DNA from: Cymbomonas tetramitiformis
Lineage: Eukaryota > Chlorophyta > Pyramimonadophyceae > Pyramimonadales > Pyramimonadaceae
NCBI GenBank assembly: GCA_001247695.2
Contig: LGRX02035268.1
Span: forward strand, 31,243-95,242
Length of the DNA stretch: 64,000 bases
Direction: 5' to 3'
Part shown: one piece after another, positions 43,585-54,100 of the stretch
Layout: the number at the start of each line of letters is the position of its first letter
How positions within the stretch are numbered: position 1 is the stretch's first letter
Program-made: the position numbers and the translations under genes
The notes under the pieces: model-generated
What the model was told of the DNA's origin: nothing
The model's database searches: none
Seen by the model: only the letters and a program-made list of their open reading frames with translations

Positions 43585-45360
43585 TACCTACCTTTGACCT
43601 TTATAATCTTCACCCAAACCAAATTACCTTACTTACCTACCTTTGACCTTTATAATCTTCACCCAAACCAAATTACCTTACCTTACTTACCTTACCTTAA
43701 TCAGCAGCAGCAGCAGCAAAGCTCGAATCCCAACGAACGACGCAGTCGAATTATCGATCTGACGATCGACAGACGCTAACGATGACACTGCCACTGCAGT
43801 CGCGTACATTTATCGCGACGCCACCCACGCGTTATGGCATGGCATGCTGTGAAGCAAAAAGCAAAGCACTGTCGCGCACATGATCCTACGGTCATATGAT
43901 TTAATAACGATATCCATGTTAACATCGCATGGTGATTAATCGTGCTGTCAAAAAAGATCGACGCCTAGTGGAGATCGCATATTTGTGATCGACAGCGCCT
44001 AGTACCTTACCTTAATCAGCAGCAGCAGCAGCAGCAAAGCTCGAATCCCAACGGGCGATACAGTTGAAGTTTCGATCTCACGATCGCCAAACGCTAACGA
44101 TGACAGTGCCACAACAGTCGCGTGTATGTACCACGACGCCACCCACGCGTTATGGCATGGCATGCTAGGAAGCAAAAAGCAAAGCACTGTCGCGCACATG
44201 ATCCTACGGTCAGATAGTGTAATGGCGAAAATGATTTAAACATCGCATGGCCGACGCGATGTTCGGAAATCAGATAGATTCGCTTTTACATTGCATAGCA
44301 GACGCGAGGATCGAGAAATGTCAAATCATTAATGGAATGGCAGACTCGATGTTCATGTTCGGATCTCTCGAGTGCGCCACGTCGGCAAGATAAATAATCC
44401 CATCGACCGTCAGATGCGCCTAGTGGAGATCTTAATTTAAGATCGACCGGGCCTAGTACCTTAATCAGCAGCAGCAGCAGCAGCAGCAAAGCTCGAATCC
44501 CAACGGGCGACGCAGTCGAATTTTCGATCTCACGATCGCCAGACGCTATCGATGACACTGCCACTGCAGTCGCGTGTATGTACCGCGACGCCACCCACGC
44601 GTTATGGCATGGCATGCTGGGAAGCAAAAAGCGAAGCACTGTCGCGCACATGATCCTGCGGTCATATGATGTAATGGCGATATCCATGTTAACATCGCAT
44701 GGTAATTAATGGTGCTGTCCAAAAAGATCGACGCCTAGTGGAGATCGCATACTTGTGATCGACAGCGCCTAGTACTGACCTTACCTTACTTAATCAGCAG
44801 CAAAGCGCAAATCCCAACGGGCGACACAGACGAACTTCCGATCTCACGATCGCCAGACGCTAACGATGACAGTGCCACTACAGTCGCGTACATTTACCGC
44901 GACGCCACCCACGCGTTATGGCATGGCATGTTGGGATGCAAAAAGCGAAACACTGTCGCGCACATGATCCTACGGTCAGATGGCCTAGTGGAGATCTCTT
45001 TTTGAGATCGATCCGCCTAGACCTCTGCTCCTTATGATTTGGAACCGGACCAAATTACCTTACCTTACTTATACCTTACCTTTCCTTACCTTACTTAATC
45101 AGCAGCAGCAGCAAAGCGCGAATCCCAACGGGCGACACAAACGAACTTCCGATCTCACGATCGCCAGACGCTAACGATGACAGTGCCACCGCAGTCGCGT
45201 ACATTTATCGCGACGCCACCCTCGCGTTGTGGCATGGCATGTTGGGATGCAAAAAGCGAAGTATTGCCGCGCACATCGACATGATCCTACGGTCAGATGG
45301 CCTAGTGGAGATCTCCTTTTGAGATCGATCCGCCTAGTATATAAAACAGAGGCGCCAAGC

Positions 45361-45440
45361 GGCAGCGGCAGCGGCAGCGGCAGCGGCAGCGGCAGCGGCA
45401 GCGGCAGCGGCAGCGGCAGCGGCAGCGGCAGCGGCAGCGG
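45361..45440. repeat. (GGCAGC)n hexanucleotide repeat
   Basis: About 13 perfect copies at the right edge of the satellite. It follows the last hairpin unit and is probably an expansion related to the CAG tracts. Confidence 0.92.
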
Positions 45441-45572
45441 CATCGGCACGCGGCGAGGCGCGGCGCGGGCACGGATCCGTCACGAATTGAATTGCCCTAC
45501 AGCAATTTGTCTCCAATTTTAATCCTGTAATTTACGTATAATCTATGACGGACATGACAGTGACAGAATTGA

Positions 45573-46618
45573 CCAAGAACCTGAATGCGGCGATCGCGAG
45601 CCTTGCTTTTCCTTTAGAACCTGGTTCTTGCCGTCCAGATTTCTTGAATTCAAAACTTCAACAGCGGACCTGTCGCGAGCTATGAAGTAGTTTTTTCGCG
45701 CACTTCGCGAGGTCGAGAGTCTTCGGCCCGTTGACCATAGCCTAAAAAGGCGTCAACGGGTCGCTGTACGGTGTCCGTTTTTTGCCACGTGGCCTAGAGA
45801 CGTGGAACGGGAGCCACACCGGCTGAGCGGATGATGCCGCGGCCTCTGAAAATCAGTGAAAAACAACATCATGGGAAATTCGGACACCGTAGGTAGTTTT
45901 AAAAAGGCATATATAGAGGACTTATGTATGCCTTTGACCCTCCTGCGGTGTCCGGACATGCGCTTTCCAGCATCCGGTAGGGTAGGATGCCGCCATCGGG
46001 TTTGGGTTTGCGGAGAGCGCTGAAATCTGCAGCCATTCGCGTTTCACCCGGTTGAACTTATCTGGAACTTATCGTATGCCTTGCACTATGCTTGCTTAAC
46101 GGGTGTTAAGCAAGCACGGTACTATGGTTGCGTCAAGGAATGTATACCATTCCTTGAGCACCGGCATTCCGGGGAGTCGCCTAGGTCACGTAGATTGTTC
46201 ATCCACTCAAGTGAAATGAACAAACCTGGCAACCTATAAACTTTTTTATTGTGCGTGACACAAGCTACTTGAATACAGGTTTGTGGCTACGTTTGTTCGT
46301 GCGGGCGCGTTGTAGTGCGGATGGCTAACCTCACGTGATCATCTTCGCGCAAGGGAGGCGAAGCTGATCACGTGCAGTTGGACATGAGTTCGCACTTGAG
46401 GAGTGTATGCATATATGCACTGTGATATGCTGTATGGTATGTCGTGCAATAATATATGATAAAAAATACACCGCTGCTGCTGACCCGGGTCAACAGCAGC
46501 GGTGTATTTTGAAGTGAACGAAAGTCGAAAGTGATTAAGAAACAGTTTCAAACTGTCTCGAGCTTCCCAACACCGATTTATCTGCGTCCGATGACTGTGT
46601 ACATGTAATTGTACCGTC
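45573..46618. other. Cluster of at least ten hairpins, no gene
   Basis: Stems (left arm/right arm): 45574-45581/45623-45630; 45727-45735/45752-45760; 45881-45889/45946-45954 with inner 45903-45911/45927-45935; 45970-45975/45985-45990; 46089-46100/46105-46116; 46133-46142/46148-46157; 46195-46202/46216-46223; 46332-46341/46365-46374 with inner 46343-46348/46358-46363; 46408-46419 (palindrome); 46463-46510 (48-bp near-perfect palindrome); 46542-46548/46550-46556. Stems are 6-17 bp with short loops and have different sequences. No ORF or known RNA family fits. Confidence 0.8.
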
Positions 46619-47119
46619 AGATCGAAAATAATTTTATACACAGTGTCTGGCGTAATTTTCGAGTCATCGTCGTCATCGAAAATGCACTTTTGATTAGGTC
46701 ATGAAATTGCTGTATGCCCGTGCCCATGCCCGCTCGCCTCTTTCGTTTGATACAGTTCAACAGTCGAACACACGAACAGTACTGACTCTTGAGTCTTGAC
46801 TGTCGCTGTCGTGTGGGAATTCGTCTGATATAGACTTAAAAGACAGACCATCACCATATTTCCAAGAGTATTCAGCTCTCAGATTGTAAAGAACATTGAA
46901 GTCACGCAGGTAAAACTCGCGGATATTAAAACGGATCTTCTAATGCGTACAGAATGATATACATGCCAAACTCTCCTCACCGTGAGGCTTGATATTGAAA
47001 TCAAACTTAAGAGGACGATACGCCTTCGTGCCTGCCTCCTCACTCACGACTTTCCAGAGAGCCTGGCATACGCCCGCAGACGCGGACACCAAGCCTAGAA
47101 TTTCCCCAAGTGCTCACTT

Positions 47120-48628
47120 ATGGATCCCGGTTCGGTCGATGCTTTAAGCGCAACCGCTACCTCGCCTATCGAGTCGCCTGGTCCGAACGCAACGCCTCAT
47201 CAGTCTCCTGTGCAACAACCAGTGTTCATTTCGCCCTTGGATCCGCGCGACTCCGCCTGCGAACTCCGAAGCGATTTTGTATCCAACAAAAGCCCACCAC
47301 GACGACTGCCAAGTTCTCTAAGACCAACGAACTCTGAACGACGAAGTTCTGGAAACAAGCTTTCAGCCCCGACCAACATTCCTGAGCTTCCGCCCCTGAA
47401 GCAACCCATACCCAATAGAGACAATTCGCCAAATACGCGGCGAAGGACGCATGCACGATACAGGCTTCCCTTGTCAAAGTCTTGCTCGGAGCTGAGTGGA
47501 CTATCGCACCCGCGCCATACTGACGACACCCCCCACCGTCCACGCCGGCTATCGTCCGCGCCTCTCAGAGATGGAAATGCATCAGGCGCCTGCGATGCAG
47601 TGGCACACGGGAACCTACTAGATCTCGCCCCAAGCTGCATAATTATGCCGATGGATGAAGCTAACGACTTTTTGCCGGACATCCACTGCGCTCGCGAACC
47701 GAAGCACCACCCCCCTTGCAGGGCACCCCCCAAACGGCGCTACTCCCTTCCCACCGATATCGCTCGGATGCTTCCAAAATCCCTCTCCTCATCGCAGTCC
47801 AGTGTCACTGAGAAGGCTGAAATACCCCAGCGGAAGCGAATGGAGACTGATACCGAGACCCTTTGCAGAGGGTCACTCCCAGAACTCGTGCCACAACCCG
47901 CCGAGCACTCTGGGGGCTTACTCGATTGGTGTGGTGCATCTGTAATGGCCGACCGAAGCAAGTTCTTCTTTCTAGACAAGCGAAATCGAGTGGTATGCTA
48001 TCCTGTGGCTGGACTCATGGAGTTGCGCGGGCTGTTCGACCGGATTGACGTGGACCGCTCGGGAACGCTTGACTTCGAGACTTTCGAAAGCTTCGCCCGC
48101 AAAATGAAGTGCACGGCGCTTGGAAACTCCCTCGCGATCGTCGCGCTCTTCCCGGAGATTCACCCGTGGCACCAGGGCGTCTTCCTGCACCGGCTGAAAA
48201 CCATGCTAAGGCAAAGGGGCCCCCTCACCTTCGCAGACTTCCTTCGGCTTGGACACCCTGAGGCATCGGGCCGCGTGCTGCAGCAGCTTCAGGAGGTGGT
48301 ACATGAGCTCGTGGATCGTCGGGATAACGCGAGTCTCAGGGCGGCGAAGCAGCATGCTCGGAAATTCCTGAAGGAAGAAGAGCGCCGTCAGGCCGCCTGG
48401 GTCGACAAGATGTGGGAGAGATGGGATGTCGACGGCACTGGTGTGGTACACCAGCAAGATTTCAAACTGGCGTTGCAGAACATCGGCGCCAGCGTCGAGG
48501 AAGCGGACGTGTTTATCGCCGAGATGGATCATAACGAGGGCAATGTTATCTCAAAGGAAAATTTTTCCGCTTGGTGGTCGAATACGTACCTTTTGGAGAA
48601 CCCATCGATCCTTCATAGCTGCGCTTAA
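47120..48628 (+). CDS. EF-hand calcium-binding protein
   Basis: 502 codons, one exon, intact. The first 280 residues are disordered (Ser/Pro/Arg-rich). Residues about 300-325 hold a first EF-hand, with loop DVDRSGTLDFET; the last loop position is Thr where Glu or Asp is usual, so binding may be weak. Residues about 437-450 hold a second, with loop DVDGTGVVHQQD (all ligand positions acceptable). A third, degenerate loop (DHNEGNVISKEN) follows near residue 473. The stretch between is helical and basic (KFLKEEERRQ). It is probably a calcium sensor or a regulator of unknown partner. There is no signal peptide or membrane helix. Flanking DNA shows no other gene on either side for more than 1 kb. 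Confidence 0.78.
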   Translation: MDPGSVDALSATATSPIESPGPNATPHQSPVQQPVFISPLDPRDSACELRSDFVSNKSPPRRLPSSLRPTNSERRSSGNKLSAPTNIPELPPLKQPIPNRDNSPNTRRRTHARYRLPLSKSCSELSGLSHPRHTDDTPHRPRRLSSAPLRDGNASGACDAVAHGNLLDLAPSCIIMPMDEANDFLPDIHCAREPKHHPPCRAPPKRRYSLPTDIARMLPKSLSSSQSSVTEKAEIPQRKRMETDTETLCRGSLPELVPQPAEHSGGLLDWCGASVMADRSKFFFLDKRNRVVCYPVAGLMELRGLFDRIDVDRSGTLDFETFESFARKMKCTALGNSLAIVALFPEIHPWHQGVFLHRLKTMLRQRGPLTFADFLRLGHPEASGRVLQQLQEVVHELVDRRDNASLRAAKQHARKFLKEEERRQAAWVDKMWERWDVDGTGVVHQQDFKLALQNIGASVEEADVFIAEMDHNEGNVISKENFSAWWSNTYLLENPSILHSCA

Positions 48629-51198
48629 CTTTTGCCATATGAGGTGAGCATGCAATGCGACGGCTTGAATACTTGCACAGAGCGTGCATGGCCTGAAACA
48701 ACGAAACTAGTTACTTAGATATATAGCCTTGTAGCACACTAGATGAAGTATCATTATGCAAATACAGCGAACGCGAAAATATCTTGCATGGACGCAAGTG
48801 TAGCAACAAACTCCGTATTGAACTTTTTATGACTATCAGAGAGCATCACTCTTATGCCATTCTGGTGCAAAATTTTTCTATATCCTATCTGTTGTGGAAC
48901 TCCAATATGTATTGAGTGGCCCAGCAAATTGCAAGGTTGCTCAGTTCTGTCAATATATAGATTTGGGCATTCTTACCACAAGTCATCTATTACAATGATA
49001 TGTGAGTGCTGCTTGTTTGTTCTAGTATTTTCTGAAGTCAGCGGCCCTCCGACGACTCTGCACCGCCATCTAGTAATGCAGAACTGTCACTCGTCCCTAC
49101 CCAGGCAAGCCCTCTCCAAGTGCTCACAGACCTGGCATGTTGAGCGGGGACTCGCTTGGATTCACCACTCAACCGTGGCTGTGCTTGCAAGGCCTATTCC
49201 CAAGCGTGATGTAACTTCATGCTCACACGTCGTCTGCGTTATTCGAGCTGGTAAGGTCTGCGGATGCAGGAACCCACTCTGGAGGGGTTGGAACCATTTT
49301 TGTGAACGTTTTGAATTCTACCGCGTGTCTACAACACATGCTAGCTTTTGGAGTACTTTTACGGACTTTCTTAGTTTTTTATTACACAAGTTTGTTCCAT
49401 GATTTAAGATTTTTTGGCATTGTTCTGGATTGTTTATCATGCAACACTGCTGATGATGTAATATGGAAGACATCGTGTAGTTTAAGATCTCAGAAGCTGA
49501 CGATGCACACCGCACACTTGCACAATAACGATGCGTGCTACGTTCTCGATCGATTTCTGCATACGGTATATATGAAGTTTGTGCCGGTTGTGGCGGATTC
49601 CCGCTGTAGGCATTGTTCTGGTCTGCTAAGGTAAAACGGATGATTACGGCAATCCTCTATAGCAAGTCTGCACCCACTTAAGTAATTTGCCAAAAGCCGT
49701 TAGTAGTCCCCACGCTAGCTGCCTAGACTGCATCATCTTCGGTTACACGCTTACTGTTTAACACTGGTAGCCAGCCGTCTTGTCACATCAGCCGGACACG
49801 TCGGCGCCATTCCGTATGTCCCTCGTCCACTGCTTGACGCTATACGCACTCAGCCACCTCTGCTTGGATATCCAGAACTCCGACTACACTGTATTGTCAT
49901 AGAGTCAGTGAAACACTAGGCTGTCATACTGACAGACACTGATGACCCATGATTTTGTGCTGGCGGCAAGTACCTCCTTAAGTACCGCGAGCTATATTCC
50001 TTGCTAAGCCATTATATATCAGCAAAGAAGATTTTGTGCCTGGACCGCGCCATAGTTCAAATAGGCCAGAATCAGCCACAATTATCAAGGGCTATTAGAG
50101 CGCATCTCTTGAGTCAAGCGATACCGTATATCCTACGGACGGCCAAACCTTCCTTCCGAGCTCAATTAATAGGTATGACGCCTTGCAAGGTGGTGTGGTC
50201 GTTCGCTGTGGGTATCGCCCGGCTCTGAAACGGTGTTAACACTGGCTTAACAGTGGTCACACGCACGCTTCAAAATAGCAGTGTTTGTTGGCGCGAAGTA
50301 GCAATTTGTATTTTTGGGAGTTTTTCTAGGGGGTTTAGTGGTAGTTTTGTATAGCCATTTGCCGGCAGAAATAACCGCCGCATTGATGAAAATTGAACCA
50401 TAAAATTTTCTACAATCCATGATAATACCCAGCCTATTAGAGGCGCGGAAGTGGTCTTGTAATACAACGATGCTAATAATTCAATCTATGATAAATATGC
50501 ACGAGATGACTAATGCCGGGAGAGATAGATGGCTGCTAAGTTAAGCGGATGAGCCATGACGAACTTGAAGGTACTTCTAACATTACACTTTATCTCTGAC
50601 ATTCAGCCCAACATCGTCATCTTCACGTTTACATCGGTTTAGAGAATCTGTTGGGTATGTGACCAGAGCAGGAATTATCATGCCCAACTAGGGCAGCGCT
50701 TCAACCTGCCCCTATCTACTTTTACAACGCTTCAAAGTCATGACATGTAACGCACATCGTCGTTGCCAATCAGAGAAATATTGTCGTTGTTCACTTCTGC
50801 CATTTTTTGGCAGACTTGAGGACACCGTCCACAATGTAGTGAGAGATTTGGGTTCCCTTGCCATTGAGACAGCCGCATAGGGAAAATGCCAAGAAGGTAA
50901 CCGATTTGGCACGATCGATGGGCGTGTTCAAATATTGCATTGCACTATAAATACGCGTTGACGGCAGAGACTTAGCATTCATTTATTGAATTGCAGAATA
51001 TCGGTCAAGCTGGGTTTACTTTATTTGAAGGCAGTGTGAGCGAAAGTGGCGCGGAGGTGATGGGTTGCTCTGTTGCAACATCCCCCTCTTTCATGGGCAT
51101 TAAGCCACTTGCAGCTGCGTCAGCTGCGCCTGCAGCACACCATCCTTGCCTGAATGGACTCATCGAGTGATAGTCAACAGCTCGGGACCACCCCTCTA
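48629..51198. other. Intergenic, nothing recognised
   Basis: Only short frames with no family match. No clear repeats or RNA genes. The part near 51.2 kb is probably the 3' untranslated region of the minus-strand membrane-protein gene. Confidence 0.6.
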
Positions 51199-54100
51199 TC
51201 ACATTTGCCAACCATATGATTTCGAGGGCGCTTGGCCCAAAATGAAAAGGATCATGGCAAAGCGAATACAAGACGCACCTTTCTCCTCTAGCAAGAGGGC
51301 ATTGGCCGCCAGCCGATTTGCAAGGTCCTTGTTGTGATAGTGGCGCAGCAAGTAGTACACAGGGGGAGCAAACAGAAACCCCCCTCCCACAAATATGAAT
51401 GAGCCTGCAACAAAAACAACGTCGTCCATATCAGATCCCGCGCTTCTCCGTATGGTCAATGGGATGGCACCCAAGGGCTTTACTCCTCCCATAAACAATC
51501 TGCCGTTTGTGATGGACTTTTTCGAATCGCATCCCCCGTTGCCGTCCGGATGGCTCGGTATTGCGGTTTTCATTTCAGGGAGGGAGTCAGAGCTCACCCA
51601 GTATATAGCTTCGGGAATCGATTGTGTCTGACGAACTGCTCGAGTCTGAAGATGGCTCCCCGGTCCCTGATCCAATGATGTCATCTGGGGACAAAGGTGC
51701 GCCGGGAAGGAGTGGAGGTCGCGGCGGAGGTGGGCATGGGCACGGAAGTGGAGGCGAAGGCGGTGGTGGAGAGGGTGGTGGAGGGGACAATGGCTGGTAC
51801 GGAGGGGGGGGCTTAGCCGGTGATGCGGGCAAGCTTGGCTCAGGAGGCATGGGCGGAGGATCACCTGGAAAGGGAGGAGAAGGGGGCGGGATCAAGGGGA
51901 ACTGGGGGAGGGCTGGGCAGAGGTGGGATGATAGGTGGCGATGGTGCAGGAGGGGGTGACGGTGGGAAGGGAGGCGGTGTGGGAGGAACAGGTGGCGGGG
52001 AAGGTGCAGTAAGATGTATGGGGTACCAGCCAACACCTTCCGGTAGAGAAGAGTCTTCGATCCAGGTTGCGTTGCCCACGAGTGTGCCTGGCATGGGTGT
52101 CAAGCTTCTTTAGTCGTGCATATTCCCAAAGCATTTGCATGTGGCATTGTATACGCCACCCAGCAGCCCATCTGAGCTGGCATTAGGGGACACCCACAGC
52201 CAGTCCATTTGAGCCACCTATGGCAGTGCCACGCTCTGCGTCTATATTTCTTTTGTGGCGGCTACCTGATGCTCACGTCCAGTGAACACCAGAGCGTGAC
52301 CCAGCAGGCCATTCGCATTCAAGGTGGCAGAGTACCTTGTGGTGGATTCTAGAGTCTAAAACTCCCCTGGCCGTGGTCTCTTGACAGAGTACCTTGCGGT
52401 GGATTCTAGGGTCTAAAACTCCCCTGGCCGTGGTCTCTTGACAGAGTACCTCGCGGTGGATTCTAGGGTCTAAAACTCCCCTGGCCATGGTCTCTTGACA
52501 GAGTACCTCGCAGTGGATTCTAGTGTCTAAAACTCCCCTGGCCGTGGTTTCTTGTGCTACGTCTCCCATTACCATGCTCATCCACTTCCGTTCCATGCAC
52601 CGCGTCTCCTCAGGGCCCTACTGCTCGTTGGATGGAGGTCTTCCTGATAAATACCTGAGCCGTAGATCCCAAGCAGCTCACGCGTGGTGTTCCCGAACCC
52701 GTCTTCAAGCGGGTAGTACGCCACCAAGGCGGAGTCCACGGGGCTCTGATCGAATCCGATGGCAGCGAGTGTCTTAATTTCCGGCAGGGAGAGCTCCCGT
52801 TGCCACATGTATATTTCCGCCAGTCTTCCAGAAAGGCAATTTGTTCCATGCCTGTCACAAGTCGCATGCTCTCGTCATCCGCCATCACCTCCACAGGCAT
52901 GCCACGTGTCACCCTTCAGATGCTCCCATCGTCCACCCTTGCCTCCCAGGTAATGACACAACCCATGAAGTCACATGTCACATGCTCCTGCCATCCGCCC
53001 TTGCCTCCCAGGTAATGACACAACCCATGAAGTCACATGTCACATGCTCCTGCCATCCGCCCTTGCCCCCAGGCAATGACGCAACCCATGAAGTCACATG
53101 TCACATGCTCCTGCCATCCGCCCTTGCCCCCCAGGCAATGACGCAACCCATGAAGTCACATGTCACATGCTCCTGCCATCCGCCCTTGCCTCCCAGGTAA
53201 TGACGCAAGTCACCCACACGTCACAAGTCGCACATCGCATGCCCCTGCCACCCTCGCCGCCTTCCCAGTGATGATATGATTCACGCTTCACGTGCCCCAA
53301 ATCAAATGAGTCATATGTTCAACGCAAAAGCTCCTGTCATCCTGCTCCCCGCCCACATCCTGCGCTGGGATCGGCCATGACCGTGCTTCAACTCACTGCA
53401 CGTCATCGAGCATGACGCGTGTTCAGACACCAGCTGGAGCTCTCAAGCAGAGGCCCTGGACCTCAGCCGTGTAAGCTGAGTGGGCACATGAGGGAGGTGT
53501 AAGGAAGCGTCCAAGGCACGCGCTGCGCCGATCGACCGAACATAGTCCCTCCTTAGGCCGCCCCTTTTTATAGTGTACAAGTACGTCCATCTGCCTGCCC
53601 CGGATGTCCGCGGCAACCGGGGTGTCGCACATGATTTCGGCTCCACGTGTTAAGGCGAAAGTGACAGTGTTAAGGACCCAGAAGATCCCCTCTGCTGTCT
53701 GATATGGGATGCCTAAGCAAGAATTCCCCATGGCTAAAGTGTCGGGGCTAAATGCGACGGTCCGGAGGTAACAAATTGATTTTATCCCACCCGCCCGCGT
53801 GCGTTGTTTCACGCTGTGAAAGGGTGCGGCCTTCCCCAAGCAAAGGGCAGCTGCGGGAGACGGGGAGCAGCAAACACAGCGTCTGTGCTGCTCGTCTGAC
53901 AGAGCAATGCCGTACTCGCGTGGCGCCATGGCTGCCACATGGCTCGAGGGCGTACCGCTTGCACATGAACGTGATGTCATCCCGGAACGGGCTAGTGCTC
54001 TCGAGGTGCACATGCTGCCAGGACCCTGCTTGGGCCACCAGGGACTCCCATTTTGGTGGCACCTCCGTCGCGTTCACAAACAGACGTCCCCACAGATCTT

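Larger units (their letters stand above)
34010..45345. repeat. Satellite array with (CAG)n tracts, about 19 units
   Basis: Unit starts, marked by the CAG tract, lie near 34281, 34613, 35074, 35407, 35727, 36063, 36521, 36868, 37318, 37646, then 41556, 42061, 42617, 43129, 43704, 44017, 44465, 44797 and 45100. Two lengths alternate irregularly, about 320-347 and about 450-575 bp. All share a block from AAAGCTCGAATCCCAACGGG to ATGGCATGGCATGCTGGGAA, then differ, and end in a hairpin flanked by CCTAGTGGA and GCCTAG. CAG tracts run from 2 to 25 repeats (longest at 42061-42135). TTACCTTACC and CCTTTATAATCTTC blocks separate some units. An LTR element interrupts the array at 37743-41325. Confidence 0.92.

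Noticed and set aside
34274..44687. Recurrent minus-strand frames of 60-130 residues ending in poly-Leu, poly-Ala or poly-Cys
   Set aside because: They are readings of the CAG tract and its flank, repeated because the satellite units are similar. They start and stop differently between units and match no protein.
48854..49634. Plus-strand frames of 110-182 residues downstream of the EF-hand gene
   Set aside because: Composition is that of AT-rich non-coding DNA, with no motif, no splice support and no start context.
51624..52113. Gly-rich plus-strand frames
   Set aside because: They are the complement of the Pro-rich exons of the minus-strand gene, which has splice sites, signal peptide and domains to support it.
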